Assembly (NCBI GenBank): GCA_034440495.1 | Contig: JAWXCE010000066.1 | Span: 1-64,000, forward strand | Direction of reading: 5' to 3' | DNA length: 64,000 nucleotides | Origin: JAWXCE01 sp034440495 | GTDB lineage: Bacteria; Pseudomonadota; Alphaproteobacteria; Rhizobiales; Rhodomicrobiaceae | Part shown: positions 26,474 to 35,079 of the stretch, piece after piece | Position numbering within the stretch: position 1 is the first letter of the stretch | Layout: each line of letters starts with the position of its first letter | Program-made: the position numbers and the translations under genes | Notes under the pieces: generated by a model | Seen by the model: the letters and a program-made list of their open reading frames with translations, nothing else | The model's database searches: none | What the model was told of the DNA's origin: nothing

Positions 26474-27243
26474 TTATCGTCAGATGTAGGCTCCACGGAA
26501 GCGGGTGCTGCGCCGTCATCAACTGCGTGGCCGTTAGTTTTATCAGCCGTAAGCACCTCAGGCCCGTTTGTTGGACGCCGTCTGCGGCGAGCGCGCACTG
26601 CCGTCTCGTCTTGTTCCGGGCGCACGGCGCGTTCCGCATGCTCGACGCGCTCTGGAGCCTCCGGGCGATCAACGCGCACCCGGCGTTCCGCACGCTCAGG
26701 TCTTTCGCGTCTGATAGGCGCCGCATCAGGAATTTGTACAGGCTGCGTTAAAAAACCCGGCAAGCTATCCTCGTCTTGGCTAGCACCAATTTGCGAGGCA
26801 GGTTCAACGTTGCGGTTTTCAATCTGAAGACGGTTTCCATTCCCCGTAACGTTAGGTTGCTCGCCCGAATGTATATATGGCTGCGGCGGTTGCGCGTTAG
26901 GAATGTGCTGAATCGGCGTTGGCTGGGCCGCCATGATGAGGCGATTGTAATGCTCGGCGTGCTGGAGATAATTCTCAGCAACGATAAAATCCCCGGCAGA
27001 GGCGGCATCGCGAGCGAGATGCGTGTATTTTTCGGCGATATGATGGGCAGTCCCACGAATTTTTACATCTGGCCCGCTCGACTCATAGTTCTTGGAAAGC
27101 TGGTTCTGCGGCTTTCTGTTTTGGTTATTGTTCGCATTCGGGTTTGAGTTGGGGTTTGGGCCCTGATTGAAGCTCTGGCCCTGGTTTTGATTGTGGCCGT
27201 TATTACGCCCGCGGCCTCGGCGGTTTTGCTGTCCTTGCCTCAT
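26470..27243 (-). CDS. DUF4167 domain-containing protein
   Basis: About 257 residues starting at the ATG at 27243 (MRQGQQNRRGRGRNNGHNQ), the usual family start; an in-frame ATG at 27273 would add ten residues. The N-terminus is a Gln/Asn/Gly/Arg-rich low-complexity stretch that may bind RNA. The conserved DUF4167 core follows (KIRGTAHHIAEKYTHLARDA, then GDFIVAENYLQHAEHYNRLI, about residues 55-105). The C-terminus is disordered and Arg/Glu-rich. DUF4167 is confined to alphaproteobacteria, and its place between prmC and clpB is conserved there. Function is not known. Confidence 0.92.
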   Translation of the reverse strand: MRQGQQNRRGRGRNNGHNQNQGQSFNQGPNPNSNPNANNNQNRKPQNQLSKNYESSGPDVKIRGTAHHIAEKYTHLARDAASAGDFIVAENYLQHAEHYNRLIMAAQPTPIQHIPNAQPPQPYIHSGEQPNVTGNGNRLQIENRNVEPASQIGASQDEDSLPGFLTQPVQIPDAAPIRRERPERAERRVRVDRPEAPERVEHAERAVRPEQDETAVRARRRRRPTNGPEVLTADKTNGHAVDDGAAPASVEPTSDDN

Positions 27244-27614
27244 CAGATCCCGTTCGCTTCCAATATATTTCATGATTAGACCAATTCCCTAGCTCGCATA
27301 CATGCGATCCTGCACGGCGCATCTGTACGCCTCAGTTGAAACAACGCTATCCACATCAGGTCGATACGCGCTTTTCCGGTAATGAAAAACGGCTACGGCG
27401 CATGGTTGATCAATGCAGTTCCGTTCAGTCTCCGGTTTTTGACTTATCCAGTTCGGATCAACGTCTCAAAGCTCGTATGTCAAACTTGTGTTGACTTTAG
27501 GAGCCGCTACGTTGGCGCCGGCGAAAGTATTCCGGGCCGCAGCGAGAGTCAGTATTTCAGACCTCAATTTCCATGACCCTAGCCCGATCACTTAATTTTT
27601 CCAAACTCTTTTTT
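27244..27614. other. intergenic region, no gene seen
   Basis: This 371-bp gap separates the DUF4167 start from the prmC stop. A 64-codon plus-strand ORF (27382-27576) has no ribosome-binding site and a composition unlike a protein. The region probably holds the DUF4167 promoter; I saw no convincing -35/-10 pair. An AT-rich stretch with T-runs near 27593-27615 may help end the prmC transcript. Confidence 0.5.
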
Positions 27615-28547
27615 TCACGATCTTATGCGTTTTAATTTATGTCGTTTTCCTGCAACGACCCGGCTTTTGCCGCTAAAATCCGGAAAGACTTCAATCTCGC
27701 CAAAACCATGTTCATTAAGGAGTTCTGCGATGGCGCTCGCTTGGCCGTCGCCTGCTTCCAACAGTGCCCAACCGCACACTGCAACTCTACCGGAGAGCGC
27801 AGGAATTATGGCTGCGTAACAGTCCATTCCCGATATTCCGCCATCAAGTGCCGCTCTTGGATCGTGCACGCTAACTTCCGGGGCAAGACCAGCGATTTCG
27901 TCTGCTTTAATATATGGCGGATTCGTTAAAACAAAATCGTAAACGCCGGTAACGCCATCCAGCCAGTCTGAGTTTACGAACTCCGTTAGATCTTTCAGAC
28001 CAATAACAATCGCATTCTCTCGCGCCATAACGAGCGCCTCGCGACTAATATCGACTCCCACGCCGCTTGCGCCTTGCAATTCCGACAGGGCCGATAAAAG
28101 CAAGCAACCCGTTCCAGTTCCCAAGTCGAGCAGTTTCAGAGCCTCGGAGCGTCTCCCTTCCCGTTCGCACAGTGTTAGAAGGGCGGAAACAACGGTTTCA
28201 CTATCGGGACGAGGGTCAAGCGTCGCCTTATTAAGCCTGAACGGCAACCCCCAAAACTCGCGACTGCCGCAAATGCGCGAAACTGGTTCGCGGTTAACGC
28301 GGCGTTCGAGTACGGAGCCAAGACTCGAAATGTCTGAGGTGCTTATCGGATGTGTGGCATCCAGTATTAGCCTCTCGACACTGATATTTAGCACGTAGGC
28401 AGTCAACAGCCTCGCGTCAAGCTGCGCGGATGGTAACCCCGCTTTCAAAAAGCTGCCCGTCAGCCATTTCACGGCTTGACCTACTGTCGCCACATCACCC
28501 GACGCGGTTTGTAGGGCGTTCATCGTTTTATGCACGGCCCGGCTCAT
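27615..28547 (-). CDS. prmC: peptide chain release factor N5-glutamine methyltransferase
   Basis: A SAM-dependent methyltransferase of about 310 residues that methylates the Gln of the GGQ motif in RF1 and RF2. The N-terminal helical domain has SAQLDARLLTAYVL. The catalytic domain has LDLGTGTGCLLLSAL (SAM-binding motif I) and the hallmark VLTNPPYIKADEI (NPPY motif that binds the target glutamine). The start is ambiguous: ATG 28547 overlaps prfA by 20 bp, while ATG 28523 starts four bases after the prfA stop; the second fits the family start better. It is directly downstream of its substrate gene prfA. Confidence 0.95.
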   Translation of the reverse strand: MSRAVHKTMNALQTASGDVATVGQAVKWLTGSFLKAGLPSAQLDARLLTAYVLNISVERLILDATHPISTSDISSLGSVLERRVNREPVSRICGSREFWGLPFRLNKATLDPRPDSETVVSALLTLCEREGRRSEALKLLDLGTGTGCLLLSALSELQGASGVGVDISREALVMARENAIVIGLKDLTEFVNSDWLDGVTGVYDFVLTNPPYIKADEIAGLAPEVSVHDPRAALDGGISGMDCYAAIIPALSGRVAVCGWALLEAGDGQASAIAELLNEHGFGEIEVFPDFSGKSRVVAGKRHKLKRIRS

Positions 28548-29616
28548 CCATCGCCGCGAGTTGGCCTGCTTGATGCTGCGTAATCAGTGGCTCGATCACA
28601 TCATCAAGCGCCGAACCCTCCATAACTTGCATAAGATTATAGAGTGTTAGGTTGATCCTGTGATCGGTGATGCGGCCTTGTGGGAAATTGTACGTGCGTA
28701 TGCGAGCCGACCTGTCGCCGGAGCCGACCTGATCCTTGCGATCAGCCGCGCGCGCACTGTCTAGGCGGGTGCGCTCCATGTCGTAGAGCCGCGCCCGCAG
28801 AACCTGCATCGCCTTTGCGCGGTTCTGATGCTGAGATTTCTCAGCCGAAACCACCATGATGCCGGTGGGCAGATGCGTGATGCGCACCGCCGAGTCCGTG
28901 GTGTTGACGTGCTGGCCACCGGAGCCTGATGCGCGCATGGTGTCGATGCGGATGTCCTCGGGCCTGATCACCACGTCTACATCCTCAGCCTCTGGCAGCA
29001 CGGCGACAGTTGCGGCGGAGGTGTGAATGCGCCCTTGGCTTTCGGTCGCTGGCACACGTTGCACGCGGTGAACCCCCGATTCAAACTTCAGCTTGGCGAA
29101 CACGCCCTTGCCCGCGACATTGGCGACAACTTCGCGATAGCCGCCATTGTCAGAATCGCTTTCTGACAGGATTTGCACCTTCCAGCCCTTCATCTCCGAA
29201 TAGCGCTGATACATCCTGAATAGATCGGCCGCGAACAATGCGGCTTCTTCTCCGCCCGTGCCCGCGCGCACCTCCAGAATAGCGCTTTTTTCATCCGCCA
29301 TATCGCGCGGCAGCAGGGCGAGACGCACCTTATGAGACAAGCCGTTGATGCGCGCCTCCGCGCCTTCTAGCTCCTCCCTAACCAGATCGATCATATCCCT
29401 TGCAGTTTCGGGGGCTGCTGCAATCTGGCGGAGGCCGCGCTGCTCCTCCTCGGCTTCTCGCAGGCGATGGATACTAGCAACGACCGGGTCTAGTTCGGCG
29501 AATTCTCTCGATAGCTTTACAAATGTGTCCTGGTCGATGCTGGATGAAAGCGTATTTTGTACGTCTTCCCAGCGGTCGACAAGACGATCAAGTTTATCTT
29601 TAGGCAATTGAGACAT
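28528..29616 (-). CDS. prfA: peptide chain release factor 1
   Basis: A 362-residue class I release factor for UAA and UAG. The stop-codon recognition tripeptide is PAT (VQRVPATESQGRIHTSAATV) and the catalytic GGQ is at about residues 233-235 (ASGSGGQHVNTTDSAVRITH). The N-terminal coiled coil runs about from 5 to 100. The length equals that of typical RF1. PrmC, which methylates the GGQ glutamine, is encoded next and overlaps or nearly abuts it; ptsP lies 33 bp upstream on the same strand, so lysC-ptsP-prfA-prmC form a minus-strand series. Confidence 0.98.
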   Translation of the reverse strand: MSQLPKDKLDRLVDRWEDVQNTLSSSIDQDTFVKLSREFAELDPVVASIHRLREAEEEQRGLRQIAAAPETARDMIDLVREELEGAEARINGLSHKVRLALLPRDMADEKSAILEVRAGTGGEEAALFAADLFRMYQRYSEMKGWKVQILSESDSDNGGYREVVANVAGKGVFAKLKFESGVHRVQRVPATESQGRIHTSAATVAVLPEAEDVDVVIRPEDIRIDTMRASGSGGQHVNTTDSAVRITHLPTGIMVVSAEKSQHQNRAKAMQVLRARLYDMERTRLDSARAADRKDQVGSGDRSARIRTYNFPQGRITDHRINLTLYNLMQVMEGSALDDVIEPLITQHQAGQLAAMDEPGRA

Positions 29617-29649
29617 AAATTGTCACTCTTAAGAGTAATAAAGAGCCGG

Positions 29650-31971
29650 TTAAAGCGACGGATGAGAGCCGTCTTCCTGCATCTCCGGCGCGGTGAGCGC
29701 CAAATCCTTACGAGGCAGGTTTACATCCTTTGCCGCCGCATATTGGTTAAGCTTTCGCCTGATATCCGGTTCGCCCGCATCGATCATTGGATTGAGCGCG
29801 TCGGCAAGATCCTGCGCATTTATCGACATCAGCATCGCCTTCACCGGCCCGAGCGCCGATGACGCCATGGACAATGACCGGAAGCCGCAGCCGATCAACG
29901 CCATAGCTTCGATCGGTCTCCCGGCCATTTCTCCGCACAGCGTTGCGGGAACGTTATACTTTGCCGCTTCGAAAACAATGGAGCGCAACATTCGTAGAGC
30001 GGGCGCGCTCAACGGGTCGAAGCGCGTGCTAACGCGAGGGTTTTCGCGGTCGGCGGCGTAGAAAAACTGCATCAGATCATTGCTGCCAACTGAGACGAAA
30101 TCGACCATTGGAAGAAGCTGGTCGAGTTGCCAAAGGATAGCCGGGACTTCGATCATCACGCCGATAAGCACTTTAGCGGGAGCGAGTTCTCCGAATTTTT
30201 GTATGCGGCCCAACTCCTTATCGATCAAACCTCTGGCGCTTCGACATTCGCTTACATCGGTAATGAATGGGAGCATAATCCTAAGTTCGCGCCCCGCCGC
30301 CGCTTTCAGCAGCGCCCTTATCTGTGTGCGGAACAGTCCTGGGCGGTCAAGCGACATACGAATGGCGCGCCAACCAAGCGCAGGGTTTTCTTCCTTGGCG
30401 TGCCGAAGGTAGGGGAGAATTTTGTCACCCCCCACATCAAGCGAACGAAACACAACCGGCTTGTCCGCCGCCGCGTCCAGCACGGCGCGGTAGCTTTTGG
30501 TTTGTTCTTCAATTTTAGGATATGTCGATGCTATCATGAATTGAAGTTCGGTGCGGAATAAGCCGATACCGTCTGCGCCCGACTCCTGAAACTGCGGCAA
30601 GTCCATCACAAGGCCAGCGTTCATCATCATAGCGATGCGGACGCCGTCCTGTGTCGCCGCAGGCACTTCGCGCAGTCGCTCGTAGGCGAGTTGCCGTCTG
30701 GCGCGAAACCGCACTTTATCGCCATACGCTTTGATAACTTCAAGCGAAGGCCGAATATGCAGGCGGCCGGCTTCTGCGTCCAGAACCGCCGGATCGTGAT
30801 GCTCGATGAGATCAAGCACGTTGCCCGTTTGCCCAATCGCGGCAATACCCAGTGCTCGCGCCACGATGGCCACGTGGCTTGCGTGACCGCAGTCCTCGAT
30901 TATGACGCCGCGCAGCTTGTCCCGGTTATAGTCGAGAAGCTCGGCCGCGCCCATATGGCGTGCGACGACAATGGCGTTTGCGGGTAACTCGTCGGCGGCC
31001 GCCGTTTGGGCGCGCCCTGCGAGAATGCGCAACATCCGGTTCGCGAGGTCGTTCAGGTCGTGCAGTCTCTCATTTACGGCTGGCCCGCCACGGCTGGCTA
31101 TTTTCACCCGCATGTCCACGTGAACTCGCTCGACCGCCGCCTCTGCCGTCAAGCCCGCACTTACTGCTTCTTTCAACCGCCGCGCCCACCCTTGGTCGTT
31201 GGCAAACATCCGGTAGGTTTCGAGAATATCGCGATGCGCGCCTGCTCCGCGCAAATCACCCAGCGAGATCAAATCATTCACAGTTTGCTTGAGCGTTTGT
31301 AAGGCAGTTTCCAGCCGAAGCGCCTCCGTCGCAGGGTCGTCGGATACGAGCCTGGTTATCGTGATGCGCGGCTCGTGCAAAACAATATGGCCCAAAGCGA
31401 TGCCGTCGGAAAGGCTTACGCCTTCGATAGCTTGCGATTGCAAACGCCGGATATCTGGGGCTAACGCGCCGTTAATCAGCGCACCGGATGACAACATTTC
31501 CGCCAGCACCATAGCCGTCGTCTGTAGGGCTTCCACTTCGTCATACTCATAATTGCGCTCAATCGCATTTTGGACTGTCAGCACGCCAAGCGCTCTGCCG
31601 CCGCGCAAAATAGGCACACCCAGAAAAGACTGATAAATTTCCTCGCCCGTTTCCGGCCGGTAGGAAAAGGCAGGGTGTGACTGAGCCTGAGACAAGCTGA
31701 TGGGCTGTCCGCGTTCGGCGATCATGCCAACGAGACCCTCCGACGGCTTCAGGCGGGTTTTATGCACGGCATCCTGTTTCAGGCCTTGGGTCGCAAACAA
31801 CTCTAGCGCGCCGTCGGAGTGGCAAACATAAATCGAGCTTACCTCGGCCACCATGTTGGCGGCGATCAACTGTACAATTCTGTTGAGGCGCGTTTGCGAA
31901 TCAACCGGACGCGCCATAACTTCGCGAAGCTGGCGGATCATCACTCTCGGCGCGCTTGTGTTCCAGGACAT
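29650..31971 (-). CDS. ptsP: phosphoenolpyruvate-protein phosphotransferase PtsP (EI-Ntr)
   Basis: A 773-residue enzyme I of the nitrogen PTS. The N-terminal GAF domain (about 20-160, LIAANMVAEVSSIYVCHSDG) precedes an EI N-terminal domain. The phosphorylated His lies in CGHASHVAIVARALG (His near residue 366). The C-terminal PEP-binding TIM barrel has VVFRSLDVGGDK, SVGSNDLMQFFYAADRENPR and the catalytic LCGEMAG. It passes phosphate from PEP to NPr and then EIIA-Ntr, and the GAF domain is thought to sense glutamine or nitrogen status. In other proteobacteria the unphosphorylated EIIA-Ntr modulates KdpD, and a complete kdp operon is in this window. ptsO and ptsN are not here. Confidence 0.97.
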   Translation of the reverse strand: MSWNTSAPRVMIRQLREVMARPVDSQTRLNRIVQLIAANMVAEVSSIYVCHSDGALELFATQGLKQDAVHKTRLKPSEGLVGMIAERGQPISLSQAQSHPAFSYRPETGEEIYQSFLGVPILRGGRALGVLTVQNAIERNYEYDEVEALQTTAMVLAEMLSSGALINGALAPDIRRLQSQAIEGVSLSDGIALGHIVLHEPRITITRLVSDDPATEALRLETALQTLKQTVNDLISLGDLRGAGAHRDILETYRMFANDQGWARRLKEAVSAGLTAEAAVERVHVDMRVKIASRGGPAVNERLHDLNDLANRMLRILAGRAQTAAADELPANAIVVARHMGAAELLDYNRDKLRGVIIEDCGHASHVAIVARALGIAAIGQTGNVLDLIEHHDPAVLDAEAGRLHIRPSLEVIKAYGDKVRFRARRQLAYERLREVPAATQDGVRIAMMMNAGLVMDLPQFQESGADGIGLFRTELQFMIASTYPKIEEQTKSYRAVLDAAADKPVVFRSLDVGGDKILPYLRHAKEENPALGWRAIRMSLDRPGLFRTQIRALLKAAAGRELRIMLPFITDVSECRSARGLIDKELGRIQKFGELAPAKVLIGVMIEVPAILWQLDQLLPMVDFVSVGSNDLMQFFYAADRENPRVSTRFDPLSAPALRMLRSIVFEAAKYNVPATLCGEMAGRPIEAMALIGCGFRSLSMASSALGPVKAMLMSINAQDLADALNPMIDAGEPDIRRKLNQYAAAKDVNLPRKDLALTAPEMQEDGSHPSL

Positions 31972-32051
31972 AAGCCTGGCGCCTCCTCAACAAATCCGGT
32001 CAAAGCACTATTGCGAGTTTAGAACATATCCTATGAGGATAAGGAGAAAAT

Positions 32052-33311
32052 CTATCTGGCGTCCAGCCCATACAATGTGTGAAGCGTTCTGACAGCCAGT
32101 TCCGCATAAGCCGCTTCAATCAGCACGCTTATTTTGATCTCCGACGTCGAAATCGCCTCTATATTAATTCCTTTTTCAGCAAGAGCTTTAAACATTTGCG
32201 CCGCGACGCCTGCGTGTGATCGCATCCCGACGCCTATGACCGACACCTTCACCACGTCAGTGGCACCACGCACATCGAAATATCCAATATCATCACGCGC
32301 GAGTTTAATTACGTCCAGCGCGCGCTGCAGGTCAGTCGCCGGAACTGTGAAAGTCATATCAGTGAAGCGACCATCGTCAGAGACATTCTGCACAATCATG
32401 TCAACATTAATGTTGGCGTCGGCTAACGGGCCAAAAATTCTTGCGGCGACGCCAGGCTTGTCGGCTACCCGGAGAAGGGTGACTTTAGCCTCGTCTTTTG
32501 CATACGCGATACCACTTACGACTCGCTGTTCCACGATCTCATCCTCGTCGCAAACCAATGTGCCCGGCTGGGCCAGATTTCCTTCCCGCGCGGGCGCGCA
32601 ACTCTCCGGCGCATCAAAGCTGGAGCGCACCTGAACGCGCACATTATGCGTCATCGCCAGTTCCACGGAGCGCGTCTGCAGCACCTTGGCGCCCAGCGAC
32701 GCCATCTCCAGCATCTCCTCGTAAGAAATCCGGTCGAGGCGCTGAGCTTTACTAACGATACGGGGGTCGGTAGTGTAAACACCATCTACATCCGTGTAGA
32801 TGTCGCAGCGATCAGCCCTCAAGGCTGCGGCGACAGCCACAGCGCTGGTGTCCGATCCGCCGCGCCCTAGTGTCGTTACTCGGTTGTCCGGGCCGATACC
32901 CTGAAATCCGGCAATAACAGCCACCTCCCCGCGTGCAAGCCGCGATTTTAATTCCTCCGCAACCACATCAATAATGCGAGCCGCGCCATGGGCTTTATCA
33001 GTGCGAAGGGGTATTTGCCAACCGAGCCAGGAGCGCGCTTGAATGCCCATAGCCTGAAGTACGATGGCGAGTAGCCCGGCCGTTACCTGTTCACCCGACG
33101 CCACCACAGAATCATATTCGCGCGCGTCATGCATGGGCGACGCCTCTCGCGTCCAGGCGATGAGCTGGTTGGTGGCGCCAGCCATCGCCGATACGACAAC
33201 CGCGCACTGATTTCCAGCGTCAGTCTCCCGCTTCACGTGGCGGGCGACATTCCTGATGCGATCGAGATCGCCCACAGACGTGCCGCCAAATTTCATAACC
33301 AGAAGAACCAT
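32052..33311 (-). CDS. lysC: aspartate kinase
   Basis: A 419-residue monofunctional aspartokinase catalysing the first step of the Lys/Met/Thr/Ile pathway from aspartate. The N-terminal kinase motif is VMKFGGTSVG, followed by GFQGIGPDNRVTTLGRGGSD and TDVDGVYTTDPRIV, and two C-terminal ACT domains (about 265-415: VTLLRVADKPGVAARIFGPL and VSVIGVGMRSHAGVAAQMFK) provide feedback inhibition. Length and layout fit the alpha-type LysC. It is the most upstream gene of the lysC-ptsP-prfA-prmC minus-strand run, 80 bp before ptsP. No lysine riboswitch is visible in the leader. Confidence 0.97.
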   Translation of the reverse strand: MVLLVMKFGGTSVGDLDRIRNVARHVKRETDAGNQCAVVVSAMAGATNQLIAWTREASPMHDAREYDSVVASGEQVTAGLLAIVLQAMGIQARSWLGWQIPLRTDKAHGAARIIDVVAEELKSRLARGEVAVIAGFQGIGPDNRVTTLGRGGSDTSAVAVAAALRADRCDIYTDVDGVYTTDPRIVSKAQRLDRISYEEMLEMASLGAKVLQTRSVELAMTHNVRVQVRSSFDAPESCAPAREGNLAQPGTLVCDEDEIVEQRVVSGIAYAKDEAKVTLLRVADKPGVAARIFGPLADANINVDMIVQNVSDDGRFTDMTFTVPATDLQRALDVIKLARDDIGYFDVRGATDVVKVSVIGVGMRSHAGVAAQMFKALAEKGINIEAISTSEIKISVLIEAAYAELAVRTLHTLYGLDAR

Positions 33312-33752
33312 AGCCGTTTTGTTCGCTTTATGTTCTGCAGCTTCCGACCAGAGAGATACCCGGCGTTGAGCAAAAAATCAACCTCAAAGATTGCAATTAT
33401 TTAATTAGATTCCCCTCTTGGATCGCGGCTTGTAAGTTTGACCGTGGCGCTTGCAAGCACCGAAATATTTGCCGTCGCCTGTTTTTGCAATACTTATTTA
33501 AAGATAGTACTTCCCGGTATTCTAAAAAAAATCCGTAATTTACATTGATATTTAGACAGTTTCTTTAGTCATTAATTTCAGTGCTAGCTAGCCCAGATTA
33601 TGGCCGTTTTGGTCAACTTAGATATCTAGCATGCTCTTGGGCTATTGTTTGATAGCTAAACAGTCATTCCCCGAACCGCATACAACTTGTTAAAACCAAG
33701 CGCGGAAATATGGGTTTCCGCCGGAAGACACCTTTCAAACGAGGGAGATGAC
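33312..33752. other. AT-rich intergenic region, no gene seen
   Basis: This 441-bp gap lies between the divergent lysC start and the small secreted-protein start. It is distinctly AT-rich, especially 33480-33660 (stretches such as ctaaaaaaaatccgtaattt). It presumably contains both promoters. I found no convincing ORF, tRNA or strong hairpin. Confidence 0.5.
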
Positions 33753-33992
33753 ATGAAATCGATACTCTTGGCGACATTTGCGCTCGCATCACTCACTATA
33801 ACAGCGTCCGCAATGGATTGTGAAAAAGAGTACCGCGTCCGCCTGGACAAGATGATGGCGAAGCCCGGCGTTCCAAGCAGCGATGTGATTGCTACGACGC
33901 GCTACATGCTTCAGGGCTATGACGCCTGCATGAAAGGCGATACGAAAACCGCTTCCGAATTCTTTGAAAAAGCTGGCAAATCAGGCGGTTGA
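33753..33992 (+). CDS. small secreted protein of unknown function
   Basis: ATG 33753 has a GAGGGAG site at 33741-33747 and gives 79 residues. The signal peptide is MKSILLATFALASLTITASA. The mature part of about 58 residues contains two Cys that could form a disulfide (MDCEKEYRVRLDKMMAKPG and YMLQGYDACMKGDTKTASEF). The pattern 'ARYMLQGYDACMKGD...A' resembles a tiny helical hairpin. A clear terminator follows at 34018, so it is probably monocistronic. No function can be assigned. Confidence 0.75.
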   Translation: MKSILLATFALASLTITASAMDCEKEYRVRLDKMMAKPGVPSSDVIATTRYMLQGYDACMKGDTKTASEFFEKAGKSGG

Positions 33993-34017
33993 TTTTTAAC
34001 AATTTCGCAAATAAATG

Positions 34018-34047
34018 GCCGCGCAGTGTATTCTTCGCGGCTTTTTT
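34018..34047 (+). terminator. rho-independent terminator
   Basis: A stem GCCGCG (34018-34023) / CGCGGC (34036-34041) is followed by six T residues. It lies 26 bp after the stop of the small secreted protein, whose transcript it should end. Confidence 0.85.
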
Positions 34048-34063
34048 ACATATTTAAGCCGTT

Positions 34064-34624
34064 CTAATTACGATAAAAATCCGCGACGCGCTCCATCAAC
34101 CACCCCCATGCTTCTTCCTCGCTCGGCCCCGCCGTTTTCGAGATTGCTATTTGCAGGTAGGCAATCTCGGATATTACTTTCTCAGTCGCAAGCATATGTA
34201 GCCGGCTGGTTAAAATCGCCAGCTCGATAACGGCGCTCTGAGCGCGGTTGAATCCCGGCGCGGCGGCGTGGTTTGCAGAGTGTACAATACGGCCATGAAA
34301 TCTCGGGCGCTGCTCATCCTCACTTACGCGGACGACCTCAAGCTCCTGATGAGCGATAGCGCACGCCAGATAACTGCCCGCGATTTTCACAGTAGGGGCT
34401 GTTGGCCAATCCTTGCGGCCGGTGAGGCATCCTGCGTAAACGCGCACGTCGTCCGTTATGCTAGCTGTAAAGAATGGGTGGGCGCGTAAATTATCAAGAG
34501 TTCGGGACGGCTTGAACGGGGCGGCGATCCACTCCTCGCCGTCAAGAGTAAGGCCGAGAGGCGCGATGTACGGCGTCCCATCTAGCCCTTGTGTAATTAC
34601 GATCATCTCGCGGATCATAGGCAT
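34064..34624 (-). CDS. DUF447 family flavoprotein-like protein
   Basis: A 186-residue protein opening MIREMIVITQGLDGTPYIAP, the form of the DUF447 family, an FMN-binding split-barrel-like group known from methanogens and from bacteria that carry C1-transfer genes. Other segments are EWIAAPFKPSRTLDNLRAH, DVRVYAGCLTGRKDW and FNRAQSAVIELAILTSRLHM. Biochemical function is unknown. In methylotrophs this family travels with tetrahydromethanopterin genes, but none of those are in the window, so methylotrophy should not be inferred from this gene alone. It converges with the small secreted-protein gene. Confidence 0.75.
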   Translation of the reverse strand: MPMIREMIVITQGLDGTPYIAPLGLTLDGEEWIAAPFKPSRTLDNLRAHPFFTASITDDVRVYAGCLTGRKDWPTAPTVKIAGSYLACAIAHQELEVVRVSEDEQRPRFHGRIVHSANHAAAPGFNRAQSAVIELAILTSRLHMLATEKVISEIAYLQIAISKTAGPSEEEAWGWLMERVADFYRN

Positions 34625-34703
34625 TCGTTAATACTCGCCATGGCTCTCCTTGCCAGTTCGTTCTCGATGCCGCGATCCTGATAAAGAAGTATGCAAAAAC
34701 GAT

Positions 34704-34991
34704 TTAAACATATTTTAGTATGTTTGCGAGTATAACAAGACGAATGAAGTAAATAATAATAATCAGAACCAAAGGAGATAGATCCAAGCCATTATAAAGC
34801 CCGATTCTGCGCCGAATGGGGCGCAGTAGCGGTTCAGTAATCCGATAGAACATGTCAGATAGCGTATATACAACCTGATTGTGGCGGTTCACCACATTAA
34901 AGGCAATAAGCAGTTGCAAAATCCCGAAAAAAACCAATATAAAAACAAATAGACCAAGCAGCCAATCGATGAAAAAAATTAATTCGCGCAT
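34704..34991 (-). CDS. YggT family membrane protein
   Basis: The frame is open further upstream, but the real start is almost certainly ATG 34991 (MRELIFFIDWLLGLFVFIL), giving 95 residues. Two hydrophobic segments surround the family motif ITEPLLRPIRRRI, followed by LDLSPLVLIIIIYFIRLVIL. YggT proteins are small inner-membrane proteins of uncertain role, linked in some bacteria with osmotic tolerance or division-site functions. It is followed on the same strand by the DUF447 gene. Confidence 0.9.
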   Translation of the reverse strand: MRELIFFIDWLLGLFVFILVFFGILQLLIAFNVVNRHNQVVYTLSDMFYRITEPLLRPIRRRIGLYNGLDLSPLVLIIIIYFIRLVILANILKYV

Positions 34992-35079
34992 GCTTAAGTC
35001 CCCCCATAATTCTATTAGCGCTCTGTAGCTGCGCCTCGCCATCACCGCAAGCCGCCATTCGCCTAACTGCCAACGCCGC

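Noticed and set aside
27382..27576. A 64-codon ORF in the prmC/DUF4167 gap
   Set aside because: It has no ribosome-binding site and an unpatterned composition; chance ORF more likely.
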